From Candidatus Woesearchaeota archaeon (GTDB taxonomy: Archaea > Nanobdellota > Nanobdellia > Woesearchaeales > WJKV01), in contig JAHWHI010000039.1 in NCBI GenBank assembly GCA_019323355.1, positions 1-34,772 on the forward strand: a stretch of 34,772 nt of DNA, in the 5' to 3' direction. Position numbers and translations under genes: made by a program. The notes beneath the pieces were generated by a model. It had not been told where the DNA came from. It saw only the letters and a list, made by a program, of their open reading frames with translations, and searched no databases. Below are positions 28,176 to 34,772 of the stretch, piece by piece (position 1 is the first letter of the stretch; every line of letters begins with the position of its first letter).

Positions 28176-28185
28176 ATTTAAATAT
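28176..28185 (+). promoter_or_regulatory. TATA box of the radical-SAM gene
   Basis: ATTTAAATAT lies about 28 bp before the ATG at 28207 and predicts a leaderless mRNA. Confidence 0.6.
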
Positions 28186-28206
28186 CGGAAGTTTTAATCA
28201 GAGGAT

Positions 28207-29676
28207 ATGAAAATATTATTTGTCTCGCCAGTATACCCGGACACTTTCTGGAATTTCAAATACGCTATTAAGTTCGTTTCAAAAAAAGCTATCCAGCCTC
28301 CGCTGGGATTGCTGACAGTCGCTGCGATGCTGCCTGCGGAATGGGAGAAAAAACTTGTAGACATGAACATTGAACCGTTGGAAGATGAAGATATCAAATG
28401 GGCTGATTATGTTTTTATCAGCGCGATGGACATCCAGAAGAAATCAGTACTGCAGATAGTCGACAGGTGCAAGGTATTGGGAGTGAAAACTGTCGCAGGC
28501 GGGCCGTTATTCACTGCAAGATACTCTGAATTCCAGGACGTAGACCATCTGATCCTCAACGAAGCTGAGGCGACACTTCCGCTTTTCCTGAAAGATCTGG
28601 AGGAAGGCTGTACAAAGCATCTCTATACTTCAGAAGAATTTCCAGACATACAAAAGAGCCCTGTTCCGCTCTGGGAGCTCATTGATATGAAAAAATATGC
28701 GACCATGAACATACAATACTCAAGGGGATGCCCTTTTGACTGCGAGTTCTGCGGCATCACTGCGCTTCTTGGACGGAAGGTCCGGACAAAAACAAAAGAG
28801 CAGATCATCGCCGAGCTTGACAGCCTCTATTCCAATGGATGGAAAGGAGATATATTTTTTGTAGATGACAATTTTATAGGAAACAAATCAATACTAAAAA
28901 AGGATGTTCTGCCTGCGATTATCGAATGGACAGAAAAAAGGAACAAGCCTTTTATTTTCACAACCGAAGCCTCGATCAATCTCTCTGACGATGAAGAGCT
29001 GATGATGATGATGGAGCGGGCAGGCTTTGACACTGTCTTTGTCGGTATCGAGACTCCTGACGAGAACAGCCTGACAGAGTGCAACAAACATCAAAATAAA
29101 AACCGCGACCTGCTGGAATCAATCGCGAGAATCAAGAAGCACGGTTTCCAGGTGATGGGAGGTTTCATTGTAGGATTTGACAGCGACCCGCCGTCGATCT
29201 TTGAAAAACAGATCGAGTTCATCCAGAAGAGCGGGATTGTTGTCGCAATGGTAGGATTGCTGAACGCGCCCAGGAACAGCAGGCTTTACCAGCGGCTCCT
29301 GAAAGAGAACAGGATTCTGCACGAGATCTCGGGGGACAATACAGATTATTCAATCAATTTTGTCCCGAAGATGAAACATAAGACACTTATCGACGGGTAT
29401 AACAAGATAATAAACGAGATATACTCCCAAAAATCATATTACAAAAGGATAGCTAATTTTTTGAAAGAGTACAAACCTACCCAGAAGAAACCGACCCAGG
29501 TCGGCGACCTGAAAACTTTGTTCAAGACCACATGGTTCCTGGGCATCAAAGACAGGGGAAGGTTCGATTACTGGAAGCTTTTTTTCTGGTCCATGTCCAA
29601 ATCTCCAAAACATCTGCGGCTCGCAGTGACTCTCGCAGTCTATGGTTATCATTTCAGAAAGATCTTCAGGATTTAG
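28207..29676 (+). CDS. B12-binding-domain radical SAM protein
   Basis: The 489-residue protein starts with a cobalamin-binding-like Rossmann domain (1-140: KILFVSPVYP, PPLGLLTVAAMLP, VKTVAGGPLF). It lacks the DxHxxG that binds the cobalt from below, as is common in this class. The radical SAM core has C175-x3-C179-x2-C182 (GCPFDCEFCG), which holds the [4Fe-4S] cluster and SAM; FFVDDNF and FVGIETP are later core motifs. The C-terminal third resembles the DUF4070-type tail of such enzymes. They typically methylate or rearrange unreactive carbons, often in lipids, tRNA or cofactors; the substrate here is unknown. It is divergent from an Lrp gene, and its stop shares bases with that of rnp4. Confidence 0.92.
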   Translation: MKILFVSPVYPDTFWNFKYAIKFVSKKAIQPPLGLLTVAAMLPAEWEKKLVDMNIEPLEDEDIKWADYVFISAMDIQKKSVLQIVDRCKVLGVKTVAGGPLFTARYSEFQDVDHLILNEAEATLPLFLKDLEEGCTKHLYTSEEFPDIQKSPVPLWELIDMKKYATMNIQYSRGCPFDCEFCGITALLGRKVRTKTKEQIIAELDSLYSNGWKGDIFFVDDNFIGNKSILKKDVLPAIIEWTEKRNKPFIFTTEASINLSDDEELMMMMERAGFDTVFVGIETPDENSLTECNKHQNKNRDLLESIARIKKHGFQVMGGFIVGFDSDPPSIFEKQIEFIQKSGIVVAMVGLLNAPRNSRLYQRLLKENRILHEISGDNTDYSINFVPKMKHKTLIDGYNKIINEIYSQKSYYKRIANFLKEYKPTQKKPTQVGDLKTLFKTTWFLGIKDRGRFDYWKLFFWSMSKSPKHLRLAVTLAVYGYHFRKIFRI

Positions 29677-30002
29677 TTTTTTGTTTTGCTAGTTTTCTTC
29701 TTCATAACAAATCTCATGTATTTCTTGCAGTCCCTGCAGTAGTAGACAACTTTTCCGTCATGTGTCCTGACTCTTAAGTTTACGCCCGGAACAAGATAAT
29801 GATGGCAGTGTTTGCAGAACTTTCTCTGCAGTGAAACAGGTATCTTTGCATTATAGCGCATGGCGACTTTTCTGGCTAAAGCTACATACCTGTGAGCCCT
29901 GTCCAGATTATTTGGCGCTGATGCTTCTGCCTGCTTAAAGAGCTCCCTGACCCGTTCCAGGGCTATTTTACGCTGGGCTTTCTTGTCCCTTGGTTTTGCC
30001 AT
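29673..30002 (-). CDS. rnp4: Ribonuclease P protein component 4 (Rpp21/Rpr2 type)
   Basis: The 109-residue basic protein has the archaeal RNP4 layout: two N-terminal helices (RKIALERVRELFKQAEA, AHRYVALARKVAMRY) and a zinc ribbon with C63, C66, C89 and C92 (KFCKHCHHYL, YYCRDCKKYM). RNP4 pairs with Rpp29 on RNase P RNA and helps in tRNA 5' processing. GAGGG lies 5 bp before the ATG, and a TATA-like AGCTTTTTATC is about 27 bp upstream. Its TAA overlaps the TAG of the convergent radical-SAM gene (TTAG, 29673-29676). Confidence 0.95.
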   Translation of the reverse strand: MAKPRDKKAQRKIALERVRELFKQAEASAPNNLDRAHRYVALARKVAMRYNAKIPVSLQRKFCKHCHHYLVPGVNLRVRTHDGKVVYYCRDCKKYMRFVMKKKTSKTKN

Positions 30003-30065
30003 ATTTTCCCTCGAAGACTCTTACAGATAAAAAGCTTTAGATGCCACTCAAACATCGCACCAAAA

Positions 30066-30075
30066 TATTTATATA
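30066..30075 (+). promoter_or_regulatory. TATA box of the winged-helix gene at 30118
   Basis: ATTTATATAC lies about 48 bp before the ATG. The predicted leader of about 20 nt holds GGGGAGG. Confidence 0.55.
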
Positions 30076-30117
30076 CTATGATAGTTGTTCTGAAGTATAT
30101 AATTGAGGGGAGGAAAA

Positions 30118-30384
30118 ATGGCTGAGAAAATCTTTGATATTATTTTTCGGGAAAAACCTGCACTGATGCTGGTCAATCTCAAGAATGCAAAAGACACAAC
30201 CTATGCATCCTCCTTGGCTAAATCTGTGGATTGTACATATTCACACGTTGTAAAAATTCTTCAGAAGATGCAGGAAGCAGACCTCATCCAGTTCGAGAAG
30301 CAGGGCAGACTGAAACTGCTTAGGCTTACAAAGAAAGGAAGAGAAGTTGCAGAGCATATTGAGAATGCCAGGAACCTGCTTTGA
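30118..30384 (+). CDS. Winged-helix (MarR/ArsR-like) small regulator
   Basis: The 88-residue protein is essentially one winged helix-turn-helix: first helix LMLVNLKNAKD, second helix with YASSLAKSVDCTYSHVVKIL as the recognition part, then wing strands GRLKLLRLTKKGREVAEHIE. It fits the MarR/DUF-type archaeal HTH group. No ligand domain is present, so it may act through cofactors or constitutively. The start at 30118 follows GGGGAGGAAAA; a frame extension to 30103 is disfavoured because the SD site would then lie inside it. Divergent from rnp4, convergent with rps15. Target unknown. Confidence 0.88.
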   Translation: MAEKIFDIIFREKPALMLVNLKNAKDTTYASSLAKSVDCTYSHVVKILQKMQEADLIQFEKQGRLKLLRLTKKGREVAEHIENARNLL

Positions 30385-30440
30385 ACATTAAGCAAGGTAG
30401 ATTGGAAAAAATAGAAGAATAAAAAGAAAGAATAGAAAAT

Positions 30441-30893
30441 CTATTCTATCAATAGTTCTGCTCTGTCAAGATCATAGTACCAGTCTTCATCCAGCACTCC
30501 TGTCTTCTTGTAGTATTTCATAAGTCTTTTGATCTTTGACTCTGTTAGTGTCAATCCGCGTCTTGCTGTCTTGTCTTTCTTCAAGGTCGCAAGATGCTTT
30601 CTTATCGCAATAGCCCTCTTGATAAGAGATGTCAGATCCTCTGGCAGTTTCTTTGCCAGCTTTTTCTCCTTCAAAAGCACATTGATCTTTTTTCCTGTGA
30701 TAGCCTTAACATCTGGAATCCCGTAAGAATCCCTTAGGTGCAAGCCGATCTGGCTTGGAGAAAGTCCTTGTTTTGCCAGTTTCACAACCAGCATCTCTAC
30801 TTCTTTCTGCTTGAAGCTAACCCATGTAGGTTTCAGATCTAAAGGCTTCTTAGAAGCAGATTTTCCCTTGTCTCGTGAATGCATACGTGCCAT
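30441..30893 (-). CDS. rps15: Ribosomal protein uS15, archaeal type
   Basis: The 150-residue protein has the archaeal/eukaryotic N-terminal extension (MARMHSRDKGKSASKKPL, PTWVSF) and the uS15 core with LAKQGLSPSQIGLHLRDSYG, IPDVKAITGKKI, and RRGLTLTESKIKRLMKYYKK. It binds the central domain of 16S rRNA. Bacterial uS15 is about 88 residues, so the length confirms archaeal type. The start at 30893 is set by GGAGG 5 bp upstream. The leader includes a stable hairpin and lies after a pair of palindromic TATA elements, which suggests feedback control. Confidence 0.96.
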   Translation of the reverse strand: MARMHSRDKGKSASKKPLDLKPTWVSFKQKEVEMLVVKLAKQGLSPSQIGLHLRDSYGIPDVKAITGKKINVLLKEKKLAKKLPEDLTSLIKRAIAIRKHLATLKKDKTARRGLTLTESKIKRLMKYYKKTGVLDEDWYYDLDRAELLIE

Positions 30894-30910
30894 TTTTTCC
30901 TCCTGTAAGA

Positions 30911-30948
30911 CCAAGCTTATGCCGGATCTTCCCTCAGATAAGCTTAGG
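30911..30948 (-). promoter_or_regulatory. Leader stem-loop of rps15
   Basis: AAGCTTAT (30913-30920) and ATAAGCTT (30938-30945) pair perfectly, extended by CC/GG across a one-base bulge. The loop is 17 nt and purine-rich on the RNA strand (CTGAGGGAAGATCCGGC). It lies 10-50 bp before the SD site. Confidence 0.6.
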
Positions 30949-30959
30949 AAAAGCCATGG

Positions 30960-30993
30960 CCTTTATAAAGGTTCGTATATATCCTTTATAAAG
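30960..30993. promoter_or_regulatory. Twin palindromic TATA elements upstream of rps15
   Basis: CCTTTATAAAGG (30960-30971, perfect palindrome) and CCTTTATAAAG (30983-30993) are repeats 23 bp apart. Each has a TATA core on both strands. The distal copy would start transcription near 30961 and include the whole leader hairpin; the proximal one would start near 30939 and remove half of it. Confidence 0.55.
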
Positions 30994-31034
30994 AGAGTCA
31001 ATTTCGCCACTTAGGAGTAGTAGTGGGACGAAAG

Positions 31035-31045
31035 GTTTAAATACT
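31035..31045 (+). promoter_or_regulatory. TATA box of the TrmB-like gene
   Basis: GTTTAAATACT lies about 90 bp before the ATG at 31130, giving a leader of about 65 nt, long for this window. Confidence 0.5.
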
Positions 31046-31091
31046 CCTAGAGTCTTCATTACTATCTTGGAAGGACAACACAGAGAGATAG

Positions 31092-31133
31092 ATGCTGGTG
31101 ATAGGAACATATATGGAGGATATTAAAAAATGA
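31092..31133 (+). CDS. Possible 13-codon upstream reading frame overlapping the TrmB-like start
   Basis: An ATG at 31092 opens MLVIGTYMEDIKK and stops at TGA 31131-31133, overlapping the main ATG as ATGA (31130-31133). Its own SD site is weak (GAGAG), and it contains the main gene's SD site. Translation of it would be coupled to the regulator gene, but it may be chance. Confidence 0.25.
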   Translation: MLVIGTYMEDIKK

Positions 31134-31927
31134 TCGTTGAGACTGCGTTTTTAGATAAACTTAAACAATTCGGATTAAACAGCTATCAAGCAAAACTATG
31201 GACCGCATTGCTATCAAGAGGTGTTGCAACTGCAGGTGAACTATCTGACATTTCTAATGTTCCTAGATCAAGAGCATATGATGTTCTTGAAAGCCTTGAG
31301 AAAAAAGGTTTCATAATCATGAAGATCGGAAAACCGATCAAATATATTGCTGTACCACCAGCAGAAGTGGTCAAAAGGGTCCAGAACAGGATCAAGACAG
31401 ATGCTGACAAGCAGACAGAACAGATCGAATCCTTAAAAGCGAGCGAAGTGATGAACGAACTTCAGCTGCTTCACGCCCAAGGTATCGACAAAGTCGATCC
31501 AACTGAACTTACAGCTTCTATCAAAGGAAGAAACAACATATACGAACATCTTTCTGACATGCTTGACAGGGCTACAAAATCAGTTGTCATCGCAACAACT
31601 GCACAAGGTCTTGTGCGGAAAGCAGACGCTCTGAAAAGAAATTTCAAACAGCTCAAAAAGAAAGGTGTAAAGGTGAAGATTGCTGCTCCTATAAACAATA
31701 TTTCAAAACCAGTTACAAAGGAGCTTGCGCAGTTCGCTGAGATAAGAAATTCAAGCGGAGATGCAAGATTTGTCCTTATCGACGGGAAAGAATTGACATT
31801 CATGCTTGTCGATGACAAAGAAGTCAATGCAAGCTATGACACAGGAATAAAGATACAGTCTGATTTTTTCGTAAAGTCTTTCCAGGACATGTTCGATGTC
31901 CAGTGGAAAGGAATGAAGAAAGCGTGA
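31130..31927 (+). CDS. TrmB-family transcription regulator
   Basis: Residues 1-75 are a TrmB-type winged helix (FLDKLKQFGLNSYQAKLWTA, GVATAGELSDISNVPRSRAYDVLESLEKKGFI). The C-terminal part (about 130-260) has the TrmB effector-domain pattern (DRATKSVVIATTA, KKKGVKVKIAAPI, GDARFVLIDGKELTFMLVDDKE), which resembles a phospholipase-D-like fold. TrmB proteins typically control sugar uptake and central carbon genes; gpmI nearby is a possible but unproven target. GGAGG lies 10 bp before the ATG. A zinc-ribbon microprotein follows 12 bp after the stop, so the two are probably co-transcribed. Confidence 0.9.
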   Translation: MIVETAFLDKLKQFGLNSYQAKLWTALLSRGVATAGELSDISNVPRSRAYDVLESLEKKGFIIMKIGKPIKYIAVPPAEVVKRVQNRIKTDADKQTEQIESLKASEVMNELQLLHAQGIDKVDPTELTASIKGRNNIYEHLSDMLDRATKSVVIATTAQGLVRKADALKRNFKQLKKKGVKVKIAAPINNISKPVTKELAQFAEIRNSSGDARFVLIDGKELTFMLVDDKEVNASYDTGIKIQSDFFVKSFQDMFDVQWKGMKKA

Positions 31928-31939
31928 GGTGAAAGAAAA

Positions 31940-32062
31940 ATGACATCAGGTTCATGTTGCGGATGCGGTGCAGTCCGAATCGTAAAGCACGATTACTGCA
32001 AAAGATGCAGAATGGAAGGCCCTGCGGATTTACAAGCAAATGCTGCTGAAGCATCTGCTTGA
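31940..32062 (+). CDS. 40-residue zinc-ribbon microprotein
   Basis: The peptide begins MTSGSCCGCGAVRIVKHDYC and continues KRCRMEGPADL with an Ala-rich end. C6/C7/C9 and C20/C23 can form a four-cysteine zinc ribbon. The start follows GAGGTG by 8 bp. It lies 12 bp after the TrmB-like stop on the same strand and likely shares its message. Such minimal ribbons often bind nucleic acids or partner proteins. The link to TrmB suggests a helper role, which is an inference. Confidence 0.7.
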   Translation: MTSGSCCGCGAVRIVKHDYCKRCRMEGPADLQANAAEASA

Positions 32063-32126
32063 TTCTTTATTTTTTACTTTGAATCATACCTTACTTCTCT
32101 CAATTTTATTTTTGCCCATGAGAAAG

Positions 32127-32135
32127 TTTTAAATA
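32127..32135 (+). promoter_or_regulatory. TATA box of the gene at 32159
   Basis: TTTTAAATA lies about 29 bp before the ATG at 32159, predicting a leaderless mRNA. Confidence 0.6.
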
Positions 32136-32158
32136 TAATCAGTCTTGATATATGATTT

Positions 32159-32359
32159 ATGAACGAAAAAATGAGATACAAAGTCCATCGCCTAGATGTC
32201 AAGAGTGATAATATGCAGGATAAGTTGGAGAATTTCTTAAATAAACTCGATGGAGAAGTTCTTGCGGTAATTCCCAATGTTAAACCAACTTTTCAACTAA
32301 TGGGAGCAACTGCTAAAGTAGACTTTCTATTAATTGTAGAAAAAACAGAGCAAAAATAA
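32159..32359 (+). CDS. 66-residue protein resembling DUF4177
   Basis: The small protein has the strand-helix-strand-strand order of DUF4177-like proteins: YKVHRLDVKS, LENFLNKLDGEVLAVIPNV, KVDFLLIVEK. The usual Gly-Trp after the first helix is replaced by DGEVLAV, so the match is loose. No membrane segment is present. It stands alone, leaderless, 7 bp from the end of the convergent gpmI gene. The role is unknown. Confidence 0.65.
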   Translation: MNEKMRYKVHRLDVKSDNMQDKLENFLNKLDGEVLAVIPNVKPTFQLMGATAKVDFLLIVEKTEQK

Positions 32360-32366
32360 ACGGAAG

Positions 32367-33896
32367 TCATTTCTTCACAATCAAATTCTCGCCAATCATC
32401 TCTTTTGGTTGTTCTATGCCTAGAAGGAAAAGCATAGATGGTGCTATGTCGCACAGTTTGCCATCTTTTGCTTTGCATTTGTAGAAATTATAGACAATAA
32501 AATCGACCGGATATTTTGAGTGCTGGGTCAGGATGTTGCCTTGGTTGTCCTGCATGTACTCTGCGTTTCCGTGGTCTGCTGTTATCAATGCGCAGCCTTC
32601 GAGCTCTTTTATTTTTTCAAGGACTTTGCCAACGCATTTGTCGACAACTTCTATTGCTTTTACTGTTGCGTCAAAATTTCCAGTATGGGCAACCATGTCT
32701 GGATTCGCATAATTCAGGATGACAACATCATACTTGTGCATCACTTCCAGCAAATTATCTGTTATCTCTTCTGCGCTCATCTCAGGAGTCTCGTCATAGG
32801 TCGCGACATCAGGAGACGGAACCAGGATACGGTCCTCGCCTGGAAATGGTTCTTCATTCTCGTCATTGAAGAAGAATGTGACATGAGCGTATTTTTCAGT
32901 CTCTGCGATCCGCAGCTGTTTCAGATTATTCTTTGAGATCACTTCCCCAAGAATGTTCTTTAATCTGTCAACGTGGTAGGCAACATGGACATTAGGAAAT
33001 TTGTTAAGTTGGGAATAATAGTCTGTGAAGGGAACAAACAATATATTTTTCTTTTTACGCACAAAATTATTGAATTCTGGATCTACAAGTGCATGCGATA
33101 TCTGGCGCGAACGGTCAAAACGATAGTTGAAAAGTATGAATGAGTCATTGTCCATCATTCCGGCATATCCTGCAACAGCTGTCGGAGATATAAATTCATC
33201 AGTCTCTTTGTTTTCATATGCCATCTCGACAGCATGCTTTGCTGTCTGCGCTTTCCTCCCGTCACCAGAAACAAGGCAGTTGTATGCTTTCTCTGTACGC
33301 TCCCATCGATTGTCGCGGTCCATTGCATAGTATCTTCCGCAGACAGTTGCTATTGTTGCCGGACTTTCTAGTTTTTTGATCTTTTCCTGCAGTTCATCGA
33401 TGAATTGTTTCACTGATTTAGGAGGAGTGTCACGGCCGTCTGAGAAGACGTGGATTTTTACTTTTGGGAGATTGTGTATGAGTGCGAGATGAAGCAGAGC
33501 ATAAAGATGCGTGTTCATCGCGTGCACACCTTCGTCCTGAAGCAAGCCTGCGATATGCAATGTTGAATTGTTCTGTTTGCAGTTTTCTACTGCTGCTAGT
33601 AAAGCTTTATTGCGTTCGAAAGAGCCGTCTTCAATCTCATCATTGATCTTTTTGAGCATCTGTCTCACGACACGGCCAGCGCCAATATTGATATGACCTA
33701 CTTCACTGTTTCCCTGAAAACCTTTTGGCAGGCCGACATCTTCACCTGATGCTTTCAGGATCGAGTGCGGGCATTGCTCAAGAAGAACATCATGGACAGG
33801 AGTATCTGCCTGCGATACTGCATTTCCTTCTACTTCTTTAGAGATACCCCAACCATCGCGTATAATCAGAACTACTGGTCCTTTTACCTGTTTCAT
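32367..33896 (-). CDS. gpmI: 2,3-bisphosphoglycerate-independent phosphoglycerate mutase
   Basis: The 509-residue enzyme interconverts 3- and 2-phosphoglycerate in glycolysis/gluconeogenesis using two Mn ions. Visible are the metal-binding D14 in IIRDGWG, the phosphoserine S64 in GNSEVGHINIGAGR, HVFSDGRDTPP, CGRYYAMDRDNRWERTEKAY, and the C-terminal metal motifs NPDMVAHTG and ITADHGNAE. Length and motifs match the bacterial/plant GpmI class; many archaea instead use the shorter ApgM (about 400 residues). GAGGG lies 3 bp before the ATG. It is divergent from a secreted protein gene. Confidence 0.96.
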   Translation of the reverse strand: MKQVKGPVVLIIRDGWGISKEVEGNAVSQADTPVHDVLLEQCPHSILKASGEDVGLPKGFQGNSEVGHINIGAGRVVRQMLKKINDEIEDGSFERNKALLAAVENCKQNNSTLHIAGLLQDEGVHAMNTHLYALLHLALIHNLPKVKIHVFSDGRDTPPKSVKQFIDELQEKIKKLESPATIATVCGRYYAMDRDNRWERTEKAYNCLVSGDGRKAQTAKHAVEMAYENKETDEFISPTAVAGYAGMMDNDSFILFNYRFDRSRQISHALVDPEFNNFVRKKKNILFVPFTDYYSQLNKFPNVHVAYHVDRLKNILGEVISKNNLKQLRIAETEKYAHVTFFFNDENEEPFPGEDRILVPSPDVATYDETPEMSAEEITDNLLEVMHKYDVVILNYANPDMVAHTGNFDATVKAIEVVDKCVGKVLEKIKELEGCALITADHGNAEYMQDNQGNILTQHSKYPVDFIVYNFYKCKAKDGKLCDIAPSMLFLLGIEQPKEMIGENLIVKK

Positions 33897-34021
33897 TTTC
33901 CCTCTTTTTTGGGATTTATATCCAGTACTTCCATATAAACATTGCTATATTATATAGAATTTTTAGAAAGGTTTATAAACAAATTAGCCCTTATTAAATA
34001 GGTAATTAAGGAGAGGTGAGG

Positions 34022-34772
34022 ATGAGACGTCTTAAGAAACCAGCTATATTAGCGTCATCTGCATTCGTATTTCTAGTAACAATTTCGCTTGTCTCTGCTT
34101 TGATTGTTGGGATTATGCTTGGAGGGCTTGACACTGCAGAGGATGCAGGCATTGAAAAGATAAGAGATCTGCAGGAAAGCAGTTCTTTCTTCAGCAAGAT
34201 TGTCAAAGCAAACCTTGACGGCTTCTCAAAATTTCTAAGATTCGCAACTTCTCCATTTAAGATGTTAGGTCTTGATTCATTCACTGGCTTTGCAGTCCTC
34301 GAACCAAAAGAGGATAAAATAAAGAGTAATCCTAATAGCGTTCCAATGGCTCCTTCAACAGGCACACTTGATAGTTCTGGTGGAGATGATGTAGAAGATG
34401 CTCCTGAAACAGAGGATACAAATACTGTTGGAGAGACTTCTGCAAAGTTCAGAGGAAAGAAAAGTTCAGGAGGAAGCGGAGGCAATGGCTATTATTATTA
34501 TCCTACAGAGGGAGACACAACCCTAGGTTATTTCATCAAGAACCTTCCAGAAGGGATGCGTCTTGTTCTTGCATCAGATACAAGTGTTGATGCGACAACA
34601 GTTGGATTGTCAGGGACAGTCGACCTATTGGTAGGCGGAGGAGGAACAACTGGAAATTATACTGGTATGATCACAGTGCAGTTCACATCAAATGTAAGCA
34701 TGGAAGGAACGCACACAGGCACACAGAAGGATGATACAGGCATGTCTGTGCTCGGCAATGTGACAAGCGGAA
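34022..34772 (+). CDS. Secreted or surface protein, N-terminal part (runs off the window)
   Basis: The frame is open from the ATG at 34022 to the last base (250 codons visible). An SD site (GGAGAGGTGAGG) ends just before the ATG, and a TATA box (GGTTTATAAA, about 33970) precedes it. Residues 6-35 are hydrophobic (PAILASSAFVFLVTISLVSA) and act as signal peptide or anchor. A Ser/Gly/Asp/Thr-rich low-complexity part follows (about 105-165, with SSGGSGGNGYYYYP), then strands with Thr/Gly/Val-rich sequence and NxT/NxS sites, as in archaeal surface proteins. No catalytic motif is seen in the visible part. Full length unknown. Confidence 0.8.
   Translation, partial: MRRLKKPAILASSAFVFLVTISLVSALIVGIMLGGLDTAEDAGIEKIRDLQESSSFFSKIVKANLDGFSKFLRFATSPFKMLGLDSFTGFAVLEPKEDKIKSNPNSVPMAPSTGTLDSSGGDDVEDAPETEDTNTVGETSAKFRGKKSSGGSGGNGYYYYPTEGDTTLGYFIKNLPEGMRLVLASDTSVDATTVGLSGTVDLLVGGGGTTGNYTGMITVQFTSNVSMEGTHTGTQKDDTGMSVLGNVTSG

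Noticed and set aside
33946..33958. Short palindrome CTATATTATATAG between gpmI and the secreted gene
   Set aside because: AT-only and short; expected by chance in promoter DNA.
34006..34485. 159-codon minus-strand frame near the right edge
   Set aside because: Antisense to the secreted-protein gene, which has a signal peptide, SD site and TATA box.
1..34772. tRNA genes, CRISPR arrays, transposons or prophage genes
   Set aside because: No T-loop/anticodon patterns, regular repeats, transposases or integrases were seen on reading both strands by eye; a tRNAscan-SE run would confirm.

Overview
The window looks like a piece of a small-genome archaeal chromosome, most likely DPANN and perhaps Woesearchaeota/Pacearchaeota-like. 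Supporting genes are an archaeal-type alanyl-tRNA synthetase, RNase P protein 4 (Rpp21/Rpr2 type), an archaeal-length uS15, an XPD helicase, TrmB, Lrp and PhoU/AbrB regulators, and a DUF2683/RelE toxin-antitoxin pair. Promoters are archaeal: most genes have a TATA box 25-31 bp upstream of the start codon with no Shine-Dalgarno (SD) site, so their mRNAs should be leaderless. A second set has short leaders with strong GGAGG-type SD sites. Two genes look bacterial in type (rsmI, gpmI). Base composition is AT-rich. I saw no tRNA, rRNA, CRISPR array, transposase or prophage module. The lineage is an inference; no marker here is decisive.

Layout. 1-2.2 kb: the end of an unidentified gene, two unidentified leaderless genes, and the toxin-antitoxin pair with a palindromic operator. 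2.2-5.5 kb: an M23-type peptidase divergent from a soluble GAF/histidine-kinase/receiver hybrid, a 24-residue acidic microprotein with a structured leader, and a six-helix half-size MFS protein. 5.5-9.0 kb: a secreted cysteine-rich protein, a membrane-spanning winged-helix regulator, and an unidentified protein with a hairpin leader. 9.2-12.1 kb: a TM2-domain protein with a histone-H1-like tail, three unidentified proteins and two microproteins. 12.1-16.4 kb: an alaS-GNAT operon divergent from a tandem pair of paralogous unknown proteins. 16.4-19.2 kb: DUF6485 plus a ferredoxin-thioredoxin-like fusion, convergent with a four-gene operon (small membrane protein, rsmI, anchored extracellular protein, DUF131). 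19.2-20.06 kb: no credible gene but a dense chain of hairpins, the best candidate here for an undescribed structured RNA. 20.06-24.2 kb: XPD, a second diverged paralogous pair, and a DHH phosphoesterase. 24.3-29.7 kb: a membrane protein with an atypical APH-like kinase domain, a PhoU/AbrB regulator, a zinc-finger protein, an Lrp regulator and a B12/radical-SAM enzyme. 29.7-34.8 kb: RNase P protein 4, a winged-helix protein, rps15 with a leader hairpin, TrmB plus a zinc-ribbon microprotein, a small DUF4177-like protein, gpmI, and the start of a secreted protein cut by the window edge.

The genes do not form one pathway. They are mostly single or two-gene units for translation and RNA maturation (alaS, rsmI, rnp4, rps15), DNA repair and nucleotide turnover (XPD, DHH), glycolysis (gpmI), surface functions and regulation. 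Packing is tight: five convergent pairs share their stop codons or last codons, and two operon junctions use ATGA overlaps.
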